Below are positions 17,526 through 25,680 of a stretch of 64,000 nucleotides of DNA, in pieces. Numbering within the stretch: position 1 is the first letter of the stretch; each line of letters opens with the position of its first letter. A program made the translations under genes and the position numbers. This DNA is from Pseudomonadota bacterium (GTDB lineage: Bacteria; Myxococcota_A; UBA796; SXON01), in NCBI GenBank assembly GCA_005778355.1, contig SXON01000056.1, forward strand, positions 18,900 to 82,899. Reading direction: 5' to 3'. The notes beneath the pieces were generated by a model. That model searched no databases, was not told where the DNA came from, and saw nothing but the letters and a program-made list of their open reading frames with translations.

Positions 17526-17657
17526 GCGATGGGCTCGCCCGGAGGCAAGCCGTGCGGTCTAACCCGGCCGGCCTCCGCCTTCCTCCTCGGGGCGCACGCG
17601 GACCACCTTGCTTGTGTTCGAGCCCGTGCTGCGTTAGCCGCCGCCCGCGAGGTACGC

Positions 17658-17876
17658 TTGGCGAGTGACGATCTCATCGAAATTGACGGGGTGATCAAGG
17701 AAGTTTTCCCGGGCGGGGCCTTCCTGGTCGAAACCGACGCCGGTACCCACGTCCACGCCCACCTCGCCGGCAAGCTGCGCCGTTTCCGCATCCGGGTGGT
17801 CCTGGGCGACCGCGTCACGGTGGCGGTGAGCCCGTACGACCTCACGCGTGGGCGCATCACCTTCCGCCACAAGTAG
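17658..17876 (+). CDS. infA: Translation initiation factor IF-1
   Basis: A 72-aa OB-fold protein that occupies the ribosomal A site during initiation. The family pattern is clear: DDLIEIDGVIKEVFPGGAF, then HLAGKLRRFRIRVVLGD and SPYDLTRGRITFRHK to the end. The only start giving the normal 72-residue length is TTG at 17658, with GAGGT just upstream (17649-17653), so a non-ATG start is likely. A GTTAGCCGCC motif lies 25 bp upstream. It is divergent from the XPB gene. Confidence 0.93.
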   Translation: MASDDLIEIDGVIKEVFPGGAFLVETDAGTHVHAHLAGKLRRFRIRVVLGDRVTVAVSPYDLTRGRITFRHK

Positions 17877-17898
17877 CCCCGCCGGCTACGCTCCCGGC

Positions 17899-20382
17899 GT
17901 GATCGTGCCCCTGCTCCTCCTCGCGCTCGGTTGCCGGGGCGTGGGCACCAACGACACCGAGGACACCGGTGTGCTGGTCAAGGACACCGAGGACGCGCCC
18001 GAGCCCCTCCCTTGCGGCTCGCTCTTGGTGGCCGAGGGTTGCCCGCACAGCACCGACCTCGACCGCGACTGCCTGCACCCGATCGACGTCGGCGGCACGG
18101 ACTGCGACGACGCCAACCCGGACGTCGGCGCGTGCGACGACAGCGGCGACACCGGCGGCGACTGCGTGCCGGAGGGCGAGGAGCGCTGCAACGGGCTCGA
18201 CGACGACTGCGACGGGCTGGTCGACGACGCCTGGTCGCACGTCTTTCCAGGCTCGCCGGTGGTCGCGACGCTGGGTGCGCTGGGCGAGGGGGGAGAACCG
18301 CTCCTGGTGACCGGTGTCCTCGACGGCGCGGAAGGCGCGCTCCTGGTGTACCGCCTCGACGGCGAGCTGCTGGTTCGCATCGAGGGCACCGGGCAGTCGA
18401 GCTCGTTTGGAAGCCAGCTCGCCACCGGTCGCGACCTGACAGGCGACGGTCTCGTCGATCTCGCCGTCGCCGCGCCCTACGCCACCACCGGCGACGGTCC
18501 CAACTCGGGCCGCGTCTGGGTGATCCCCGGCCCGCTCACCGCCGAGAGCAGCCTCGACGACGCGGCCGGCGACTTCGAGGGTGGCGAGCTCGACGGCCAG
18601 CCCGGCGGCCAACTCGCCCTCGCCCCCGATCTCGATGGGGACGGTCGCGACGAACTTATGTTTGGATACTACCGCCACGTGGTGCTGTTTTCCGGGTCGC
18701 CCGGGGCGGCCGCCCGCCTCGGCGACGCCCAGTTCATCTTCGAGTACAACACCGGCGGCGGAGCATGGCACTTCGCGTCCGCACCGGATGTCGACGGCGA
18801 CGGTCGCGACGAGCTCTTGCTCGGGATGGACACCTACAACGGCGGCGAAGGCGCGATCATCCAGGTGACGAGCGCCGACCTCGGCTGGTCGAGAGTCCAC
18901 GAGAACCCGGATCGACGTGGCCTCGGCAAGAGCCTGGTCCAACTGGGCGACACCCTCTGGACGCTGAGCGAGGGCACCCCGCTCCGGCTCGACGACGGCC
19001 TCGTGCTCGACCTCGTCGCGACCTCGCTGGCAAACGGCGGCGACGTCGATGGCGACGGCCTCGACGAGCTCCTGGTCACCACCGACACCGTCGTGGTGGC
19101 TTACCGCGCCGATGGCACGCGCGTGGGCAACGTGGCCCGCGCGACGGTGCAGGGGCAACGCGACCTCGCCACCCCTCTGGACATCGACGGCGACGGGCTT
19201 TCAGAGCCGGTAGGCCTCGACCAGGCGGGCACCGGGATCTGGGACACGCCCACTGCCTTCACCCTCGGCTGCGACGCCGACGGCGACGGCTACAGCCCGG
19301 AAGCCGGCGACTGCGACGACGACCGGGCCGACGTCGCCCCCCTGCAGGTGGACAGCTGCGACGACACCGACAACGACTGTGACGGCCGGATCGACGCGCC
19401 CCTGGATCTCCCGCTCCCCACCGTCGCGAGCACGATGGTGATCATCGACGCCGGCGGCTGCCAGGAACCACCGAGTGGTTGGACCTATACCTCGGGGCTG
19501 GGCGAGGCCTTCGGCGAGCACGAGGGGGCGACGCTCACCGGCCTGTACTCGATGGTGCACGGTGGCAGCGCCGGGCCGGGCGGCGCCGCGATCCTCCTCG
19601 GGCATGGTGACGACGCCGACTACACCATCACGCCCGCCGCCAGCGGCGCCGCCGAGGCGGTGGCGTGGGGTCGACTCGGCGACGGCGCCGGGCTCACCCG
19701 AGGCGGAAACCTCGGACCGGCCGGCGACCTCGATGGTGACGGGATCGGCGAGGTGTGGCAGCGTCTCTATGACGCGACGGCCGCGAGCACCGTGGCCATC
19801 TACGACGGGCCGGTGGTGAGCGAGGTGTCGGCCGACGACGCCGGGCGACTGGTGGCCTTCCCCGGCGGCTGGAGCAACGTCGCGGTGGCCCACAACCTCG
19901 CCCCCAGCGACCTCGACGGCGACGGTCTCGACGACCTGCTCGCTTCCGCTTCGCAGAGCTACTACGGCTTCGGACGCGTGGCGGTGCTCGGCGGCCTGCC
20001 CCGCGGCGCGTCGTCGCTGGACAGCGTGGCCACCGCAGACCTGTTTGGCGAGCCCGATGAGTACCTCGGAAGCCTGCTCGGCGTAGGGGGCGACCTCGAC
20101 GGCGACGGCTTCGACGACGCGCTGGTCGGCGCGAACGGGCACCTCCGCGTGCTCGCGGGTGGGCCCTGTCCCGAACTCGCGGGCCGCATCGACCTCGCGG
20201 CCACCGCCGCGACCCTCGACGATCTCGACGGCGACGGCCTCGCCGAGGTCTGGACGCTCGCCGAAGGCTGGCTCTACCGCGACGGCCAGCCCTCCCGAGC
20301 GGCCGACCAGCTCTTCGCCGCCCCCGGCGCAGCCCTCGCCTACGCCGACGGCACCACCGCCTGGGTCCTCGCCAACAACTAG
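17899..20382 (+). CDS. FG-GAP/VCBS-repeat lipoprotein with MopE-like Cys/Asp motifs
   Basis: An 827-aa lipoprotein with signal MIVPLLLLALGC (GTG start at 17899, lipobox LALGC) and an Asp/Thr/Glu tether. MopE-like metal-binding motifs occur near residues 75-105 (ERCNGLDDDCDGLVDDAW) and again near 465-500 (DADGDGYSPEAGDCDDD, CDDTDNDCDGRID). Between and after them are many FG-GAP-type calcium loops (DLDGDGRDELMFG, DVDGDGLDELLVT, DLDGDGFDDALVG), suggesting one or two beta-propellers. Likely a surface-exposed calcium-dependent binding or adhesion protein. It lies 22 bp after infA on the same strand. Strong Asp periodicity gives it a distinctive GAC-rich codon pattern. Confidence 0.85.
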   Translation: MIVPLLLLALGCRGVGTNDTEDTGVLVKDTEDAPEPLPCGSLLVAEGCPHSTDLDRDCLHPIDVGGTDCDDANPDVGACDDSGDTGGDCVPEGEERCNGLDDDCDGLVDDAWSHVFPGSPVVATLGALGEGGEPLLVTGVLDGAEGALLVYRLDGELLVRIEGTGQSSSFGSQLATGRDLTGDGLVDLAVAAPYATTGDGPNSGRVWVIPGPLTAESSLDDAAGDFEGGELDGQPGGQLALAPDLDGDGRDELMFGYYRHVVLFSGSPGAAARLGDAQFIFEYNTGGGAWHFASAPDVDGDGRDELLLGMDTYNGGEGAIIQVTSADLGWSRVHENPDRRGLGKSLVQLGDTLWTLSEGTPLRLDDGLVLDLVATSLANGGDVDGDGLDELLVTTDTVVVAYRADGTRVGNVARATVQGQRDLATPLDIDGDGLSEPVGLDQAGTGIWDTPTAFTLGCDADGDGYSPEAGDCDDDRADVAPLQVDSCDDTDNDCDGRIDAPLDLPLPTVASTMVIIDAGGCQEPPSGWTYTSGLGEAFGEHEGATLTGLYSMVHGGSAGPGGAAILLGHGDDADYTITPAASGAAEAVAWGRLGDGAGLTRGGNLGPAGDLDGDGIGEVWQRLYDATAASTVAIYDGPVVSEVSADDAGRLVAFPGGWSNVAVAHNLAPSDLDGDGLDDLLASASQSYYGFGRVAVLGGLPRGASSLDSVATADLFGEPDEYLGSLLGVGGDLDGDGFDDALVGANGHLRVLAGGPCPELAGRIDLAATAATLDDLDGDGLAEVWTLAEGWLYRDGQPSRAADQLFAAPGAALAYADGTTAWVLANN

Positions 20383-20421
20383 CGCGCCCCCAACCGACCC
20401 TTACAGCCTGCTGCCTACGGC

Positions 20422-20916
20422 CTACCCAGCATCCTCGACCATCGACTCCAGGTCTTCCCGGTCGACGGTGCCGATGCGGCTCGCGGCGATGCGCCCGTCC
20501 TTCCCGATGATGAAGGTGGTCGGAAACACGCCCACTTTCCAGTTATCCACGGTGTCGGTGTCGCCCTCGAGCACCTCGTAGGTGATGCCCAGGAGCCGCG
20601 CCGAGTCGGCGAGGCGTTCACCGGTGCCGCTCTTCACCGCCACGCCGAGCACCGCCACGTCGGGATGTGCACCCGCGAAGTCCGAGATCTCGGGGATCTC
20701 CGAGCGACAGGGGCCGCACCAGCTCCCCCAGAAGTTCACGACGACCACCTTGCCGCGCAGGTCGACCAGCGACGTCTTGCCGCCACGGATGTTGATCAAC
20801 TCCAGCGGCGGCGCCACGCCCGAGGGGCGACGGATGGTGTCGAGCGCGGTGGCCCCGACGATGAGCCCGAGCGCCACGGCAATCGCGATGGCCCAGTCGG
20901 CGAGCAGGCGTTTCAC
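20422..20916 (-). CDS. Membrane-anchored TlpA/ResA-type thiol-disulfide oxidoreductase
   Basis: A 164-aa protein with an uncleaved N-terminal helix (WAIAIAVALGLIVGATAL) and a periplasmic thioredoxin fold. The active site NFWGSWCGPCRSEIPEIS is canonical WCGPC. The cis-proline lies in KVGVFPTTFIIGKDGRI. Such proteins reduce or oxidise periplasmic disulfides, often for cytochrome c maturation, though no ccm gene is in the window. The start is GTG at 20916. Confidence 0.9.
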   Translation of the reverse strand: MKRLLADWAIAIAVALGLIVGATALDTIRRPSGVAPPLELINIRGGKTSLVDLRGKVVVVNFWGSWCGPCRSEIPEISDFAGAHPDVAVLGVAVKSGTGERLADSARLLGITYEVLEGDTDTVDNWKVGVFPTTFIIGKDGRIAASRIGTVDREDLESMVEDAG

Positions 20917-20986
20917 GCGCGAAGCCTAAGCACCCCGGCCGCCGACCGCATCGCGTCTTGACTCGTCAAGCGATACACTGCCCGCG

Positions 20987-22402
20987 ATGAACTACGTCTT
21001 CGCCTTCCTCGTGGCGGTGTCGATCGGGGCGGCGGCGTGGAAGGGCGCACCCGAACACCCGGCGACAGTGGACGGCTTCGTCGTGGCGGTTGACGCCTCT
21101 GCCCCCGCAGTGAAGGCCGGGTCGGCAGCCCGGGTAACGGTGGATGACATCGAGTATCCCGCCACGGTGAGCAAGGTGGAAAGCGGCAAGATCACCCTTG
21201 GTGCCTGCCACGCGCCCAACGGCGCCGCCTCGGTGCGACTCGACGACGAGTACGCGATGAAGCTCGTGTCCGACGCCGCCATGGAGCAGGCGAAGAAGGC
21301 CGTTGAGCTCGCCATCGGCCTCATCGGCGCGATGACCCTCTTTCTTGGCCTGATGAAGATCGTCGAGTCGGGCGGCGGTCTCGACCTCGTCGCCCGCGCC
21401 ATCCGCCCGGTGATGGTGCTCCTCTTTCCCGGCGTGCCCAGCAACCACCCCGCCATGGGTGCGATGGTGATGAACATCGCCGCCAACGTGCTCGGCCTCG
21501 GCAACGCCGCCACGCCATTCGGCATCCGGGCGATGCAGGAGCTCGACAGCTTGAACAAGGAGAAGGGCACCGCGAGCAACGCGATGGTGCTGTTCCTCGC
21601 CATCAACACCAGCGGCGTGGCGGTCTTGCCCACCGGCGTGATCGCGGTTCGTGCGGCGCTGGGTGCGAAGGAGCCCGCCTCGATCTTCGCCACCACGCTG
21701 GCTGCGAGCCTCGCCAACACCGTGGTGGCCGTGCTCGCCGCAAAGACGCTCCAACGTTTCTTCCGGGGCCCGAGCGAGGAGCGTGCCGAGCGCGAGAAGC
21801 TCGAGCCCTTCGACTTCGTCCCGCTCCTCGGCGCCACGCTGGTGATGCTCGCGCTGGTGGGCTGGGTGTACACCAGCGAGCTTGCTTCCACCTGGATTGT
21901 CCCCCTGCTCATCGGCACGATGGTGGGCTTCGGACTCGTGCGAAAGGTGAAGGTCTACGAGGTCTTCGTGGAGGGCGCGCGCGACGGATTCCAAAGCGCC
22001 ACCCGGATCATCCCCTACGTCGTGGCCATCCTCGTCGCCGTCGGCATGTTCCGGGCCAGCGGGGCGCTCGAGGTGCTGGTGAAGCTCCTCTCGCCCCCGG
22101 CCCAGCTCATCGGCATGCCGCCCGAGGTGCTGCCGCTCGCGCTCTTGCGACCGCTTTCTGGCTCAGGCGCCTTCGCCCTCACCTCCGACATCACCAAGAC
22201 CTACGGGCCGGACTCGTTCATCGCGCAGGTGGCCGGCACGATGCAGGGCACGACGGAAACCACCTTCTACGTGCTCGCGGTGTACTTCGGCGCGGTGGGC
22301 ATCACCCGCTACCGCCACGCCGTCCCCACCGGCATGCTGAGCGACTTCTCCGGCGTGATCGCCAGCGTGATCGCGGTCAGGCTGCTCCTGGGCGGGCCGT
22401 AG
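20987..22402 (+). CDS. Fused SpmA-SpmB (nucleoside-recognition/Gate domain) membrane protein
   Basis: A 471-aa polytopic protein. A hydrophobic segment and a small domain of about 80 residues come first (including VDDIEYPATVSKVESGKI). The SpmA-like half follows with the hallmark NHPAMGAMVMNIAANVLGLG and NAATPFGIRAM. The SpmB-like half (from about residue 300) has VAILVAVGMFRASGALE and LLRPLSGSGAFAL. In Bacillus the two halves are separate proteins affecting spore core dehydration. In non-sporulating Gram-negatives the fusion is probably a transporter-like Gate protein of unknown substrate. Confidence 0.85.
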   Translation: MNYVFAFLVAVSIGAAAWKGAPEHPATVDGFVVAVDASAPAVKAGSAARVTVDDIEYPATVSKVESGKITLGACHAPNGAASVRLDDEYAMKLVSDAAMEQAKKAVELAIGLIGAMTLFLGLMKIVESGGGLDLVARAIRPVMVLLFPGVPSNHPAMGAMVMNIAANVLGLGNAATPFGIRAMQELDSLNKEKGTASNAMVLFLAINTSGVAVLPTGVIAVRAALGAKEPASIFATTLAASLANTVVAVLAAKTLQRFFRGPSEERAEREKLEPFDFVPLLGATLVMLALVGWVYTSELASTWIVPLLIGTMVGFGLVRKVKVYEVFVEGARDGFQSATRIIPYVVAILVAVGMFRASGALEVLVKLLSPPAQLIGMPPEVLPLALLRPLSGSGAFALTSDITKTYGPDSFIAQVAGTMQGTTETTFYVLAVYFGAVGITRYRHAVPTGMLSDFSGVIASVIAVRLLLGGP

Positions 22403-23825
22403 GCGTCATCGCCGCGACGAGCGCCTCGTACACCTGTCGGGCCTCCGTCGCCCGCAGGTCGGGGAGCGCGAGGCGGCCGCCGGGGATCCACACGATCACC
22501 CGCGCGAGATCCGAGGCTCGCATCGTGGGCGACTGCGCCCAGCGTACCGACTGGATCTTCGCGCGGGGCAAGACCCACGTGTCGCGACGCAAGAAGCCCC
22601 GCCGCACGACGACGAAGTGCTCACTGAGCCACCAGCCCTGCCTCCGGGCGTCGAGGTAGCCGGTGATCGCGCCCCAGCCCACGAGGCTCCACACCCAGCC
22701 CTCGCCGAGCCAGAAGTGAGCCACGGTGGCGAGGATTGCCCAGCGCGCCGCACCGAAAAAAGTGGCTCGAGACACGGCGCGGGGCGCGCACGGGCGCAGC
22801 GGCTGGTCGCCTGCCACGTCGAACGCCGGGAGACAGTGCTGCACGCGGCTGTGCACGTCTTCCGTCGCCACCATCGGCACCATCCCCTCCGTCGCACCAC
22901 CCGACCCAGGGAGGCCCACCGCGGCCGTCTCCACCAAGACCGTCGCGTAGCCCATCCAGCGACGCATGATCGGCGCCGTCACCCGTACAAGCTGGATCTT
23001 GGCGAGGGGAATGTCCATCCGCCGCCGAGTGAAAAGGCCCGACTCGAAATGTAGGCTGCGTCCCGCCTTCCACCAGCGATGGCCGTAGAACCTCAGGATC
23101 GCGGAGCCGACCGACACGGCGTAGCCGCCCGCGAGCGCCACGAGCACAAGGCCCATGATGCTGCGCGAACCGAGGTCGCCCGGCGTCGCGACGCCGAGAC
23201 CCGGCAACTGCCCCATCGCGTCGAGCAGGAACCCGATGGCCAGGGCCACCGAGCCTACTCGCCCCACGCTCACCCCGTAGGCCACCACCTCCACCAGCCC
23301 CGGCGCGTCAATCGCCTCGCCGGCCTCGGCGGTCTCCGTCACGTGCGCGGAATGTTGTCCGAGTTCCCGGCGAAGGGACTCCGCTTCCTCGAGCGACAGT
23401 GCGGAGAGGAGTCCTTCCACGCCCCCGGCGATGCCCGAGTCGCCCGCAGTCTCGATACGGAGCTCCACCAGCCCCGCCATCTTGTGGAAGAGGTTCTGCA
23501 CCAGCTCCATGTTCTGGATGCGCGCCGGGTCGATCACCCGGTTGGTGCGCCCCACGAGGCCGCTGCGGATGTGGAGTCGTCCCTCGTGCACGCGGTAGCG
23601 GAGCGTGAGGAAGTGGACCACCGTGCGAGCCACGGCGAGGCCGAGGAAAGACAAGAAAAGCGAGAGATCCACGAGCCCGCGGAGTCCGCCACCCACCGTC
23701 ATGGCGAGCAAGAGCGGCCAGCCCACCCGCAGCGTGCGCCACGCCATCGGGACGAGATTCACCAGCAAGGAGGCCGGGTGCAGGCCCTTCCAGAGGGGGC
23801 CGCCCGCTTCGGGCTCAGACACCAT
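22377..23825 (-). CDS. YdbT-like membrane protein with repeated bacterial PH domains
   Basis: A 482-aa membrane protein with paired transmembrane hairpins, each followed by a bacterial PH (bPH2) domain. The PH signatures are HIRSGLVGRTNRVIDPARIQ, FESGLFTRRRMDIPLAKIQL and VRRGFLRRDTWVLPRAKIQ. This is the second gene of a YdbS/YdbT-like pair; its ATG at 23825 lies 11 bp inside the end of the first gene. The frame is open to 24074, but the upstream part is the antisense shadow of its partner. In Bacillus such pairs affect envelope stress and bacteriocin resistance. It overlaps the SpmAB stop convergently by 26 bp. Confidence 0.85.
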   Translation of the reverse strand: MVSEPEAGGPLWKGLHPASLLVNLVPMAWRTLRVGWPLLLAMTVGGGLRGLVDLSLFLSFLGLAVARTVVHFLTLRYRVHEGRLHIRSGLVGRTNRVIDPARIQNMELVQNLFHKMAGLVELRIETAGDSGIAGGVEGLLSALSLEEAESLRRELGQHSAHVTETAEAGEAIDAPGLVEVVAYGVSVGRVGSVALAIGFLLDAMGQLPGLGVATPGDLGSRSIMGLVLVALAGGYAVSVGSAILRFYGHRWWKAGRSLHFESGLFTRRRMDIPLAKIQLVRVTAPIMRRWMGYATVLVETAAVGLPGSGGATEGMVPMVATEDVHSRVQHCLPAFDVAGDQPLRPCAPRAVSRATFFGAARWAILATVAHFWLGEGWVWSLVGWGAITGYLDARRQGWWLSEHFVVVRRGFLRRDTWVLPRAKIQSVRWAQSPTMRASDLARVIVWIPGGRLALPDLRATEARQVYEALVAAMTPTARPGAA

Positions 23826-24300
23826 CGTCACCCGCCGCCGTTCCTCCGGCGCTCCGTGCCAGCTCGTCGCGGAGCTTCTCGGCCACGGCCTCGTCGAGCC
23901 CGGGGATGGAGCCGTCGGCCGACAATCCGGCCGCCGTATATACAAGCAGTCGCGACAGACCCACGATGCGGTCGAGCGGCCCCTGCCGGGTGTCGACGTG
24001 CTGGATGCGATGCCGGGGCACGCACACCGCCTGCCGCCACAAGACCCCCTGCTCCACCAGGAAGTCGTGTTCACGCACCTGGTAGGTGAAGTTCCGATAG
24101 GCGAGGGCCGGCCACAAGAGGGCGTGCAAGGCCAAGAGGAGCACCAGCGCCGACTCCACGCTCACCGTCACCACGACGCCGAACTTCGGCAGGAGCACCC
24201 AGCCGAGCAAGAGGTAGAGGGGGACGTAGGTGGTGACGAGGCGGGCGAGACCCTGCAGGCGCCAGAGGGTGACGACGCGCGGGTCGAGATGGCTCACCAC
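23815..24300 (-). CDS. YdbS-like membrane protein with single bacterial PH domain
   Basis: A 161-aa protein with two hydrophobic helices (VPLYLLLGWVLLPKFGVVV and a second near 45-70) followed by one bPH2 domain (YQVREHDFLVEQGVLWRQ, VCVPRHRIQHVDTRQGPLDR). It is the usual small partner that precedes the larger multi-PH protein, and the two genes overlap by 11 bp. The tail is rich in Ala/Gly/Asp. Confidence 0.85.
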   Translation of the reverse strand: MVSHLDPRVVTLWRLQGLARLVTTYVPLYLLLGWVLLPKFGVVVTVSVESALVLLLALHALLWPALAYRNFTYQVREHDFLVEQGVLWRQAVCVPRHRIQHVDTRQGPLDRIVGLSRLLVYTAAGLSADGSIPGLDEAVAEKLRDELARSAGGTAAGDDGV

Positions 24301-24306
24301 CGGGGC

Positions 24307-25680
24307 CTATCGCGCCCCCGGCTTTCGCGGCCCGCGTCCACTTGGCCCCTCGCCAGGGCGTTTGCGGCTCTCACCGATGGCCGTTTGGGGACGGCCCTCC
24401 TCGTCGATGTAGCCGAGGGCCTCCAGCTGCTCGCGGAGCGCGTCGTCGCCCGCGCCACCTTCCCCGGCGCCCACCTCGATCTGGGCGCGCTCGAGCACCC
24501 GGCTCGCGACCGGCTCGCGCACGTTCAACTCGAAGAGGTCGTCCCGCACCCGCCCCGGCATGTCGGCCGCAGACGGCAGGCCGAGCAAGGCGTACAGGGT
24601 CGGCGCCACGTCGTACACGTGCATGGTGGCGCCCACTTGCGCCTTTACCCGCGGCCCGCGCGCGGCAAAGACGGCGATCTCGTGGTGTTGCCCATCGACC
24701 AGCGGCTTGCTCTGCGACACCTGGAAACCGTGGTCGGAGCACACGATGAGCGTCACGTCGGGGCCCACGGTGTCCATCACCCGCCCGAGCACGCTGTCGA
24801 GGTAGCGGTAGTAGTCGGGCACCCAGCGCGAGGCCTCCGCGAGGCCCGAGGCGTCAAGCCCCTGCTCGCCGTACACGGGCATGGGTCGCGATGGAAACCT
24901 GGCGATGACCTCGTCGACCGCGCGCTTGTGGGCCGCCGGGTCGGCTCGGATCAGCCCCTGTATGTCGGGGTCGGCGAAGGGCCAGTAGATGTGACTCACC
25001 TGGTCGGCACCATTTAGGTACAAGGCACCGAAATCGGCGTTCTGCTCCGGCCAGAGTGCCTCGAACACCCTCACGTGAAGCTCGTCGCGACGTAGCGGAT
25101 GCGAGGGCGCCCCGTACTTCTCCACCTGGTAGCCGAGCGGCATCGCGCGCAGCTCGGCCTCGGTGGGCAGGAGCCCGGCGGCGAGAGTGGCCAGGCCGTC
25201 GGGGAAGGTGGTCACCTCGCGGTGGTCGCTGTGCACCGGCTGGGAGGGATCGCGCGACATCGGGACCGACCACACGAAGCGGTCGGACAACAACGCCCCC
25301 TCGATGGCCGGCGCCGGCCAGGTCATGAGCCAGCCCGACACCACGCTCTCGCGGCCCTCGCCGGAGAGCGCGTCCCACACTCGTTCCGTCCGCACGTCGG
25401 CACCGGTGAAGGAGCGTCCCTGGCCGTTGGTCCAGCCGCCTACGCCGTGCTGGTCAACCCCGTAGCCGCTCGCCATCGTGGTCCACAGGATCGGCGACAT
25501 GATCGGCCGCGTCACCTCCATGTCGGCGCGCAGTGCCCCTTCGAAGAACCGGGCGAAGTTGGGTAAGTCCTCGGCGTAGCGGTCGAGAGCGGTGTATTCC
25601 AACCCGTCCATACCCAGCACCACCACCCGGGCCGAGGGCGCGGCGGCGTCGCAAGCGAACAGGGCTAGGAGGGCGACCAA
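24307..25680 (-). CDS. Alkaline-phosphatase-superfamily (type I phosphodiesterase-like) lipoprotein
   Basis: A 457-aa lipoprotein (MVALLALFACDAAAPS, lipobox LFAC). Superfamily elements: VVVLGMDGLEYTALDRY (first metal Asp), TRPIMSPILWTTMASG (probable Thr nucleophile), NGADQVSHIYWP, and LIVCSDHGFQVSQ (metal Asp-His). This resembles type I phosphodiesterase/nucleotide pyrophosphatase relatives acting on envelope or extracellular substrates. The last 50 residues are Gly/Arg/Pro-rich. Its start overlaps the pheT stop by 16 bp, so it is transcribed with pheT. Confidence 0.85.
   Translation of the reverse strand: MVALLALFACDAAAPSARVVVLGMDGLEYTALDRYAEDLPNFARFFEGALRADMEVTRPIMSPILWTTMASGYGVDQHGVGGWTNGQGRSFTGADVRTERVWDALSGEGRESVVSGWLMTWPAPAIEGALLSDRFVWSVPMSRDPSQPVHSDHREVTTFPDGLATLAAGLLPTEAELRAMPLGYQVEKYGAPSHPLRRDELHVRVFEALWPEQNADFGALYLNGADQVSHIYWPFADPDIQGLIRADPAAHKRAVDEVIARFPSRPMPVYGEQGLDASGLAEASRWVPDYYRYLDSVLGRVMDTVGPDVTLIVCSDHGFQVSQSKPLVDGQHHEIAVFAARGPRVKAQVGATMHVYDVAPTLYALLGLPSAADMPGRVRDDLFELNVREPVASRVLERAQIEVGAGEGGAGDDALREQLEALGYIDEEGRPQTAIGESRKRPGEGPSGRGPRKPGAR

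Noticed and set aside
17600..17650. tRNA-like T-arm sequence before infA (GTTCGAGCCC)
   Set aside because: No matching acceptor, anticodon or D-arm can be formed around it.
16263..17657. Long extension upstream of infA in the same frame
   Set aside because: It is antisense to the XPB gene; only the last 72 residues match IF-1.
24307..25680. Classical sulfatase
   Set aside because: There is no C/S-x-P-x-R motif; the metal-binding pattern fits the type I phosphodiesterase branch better.
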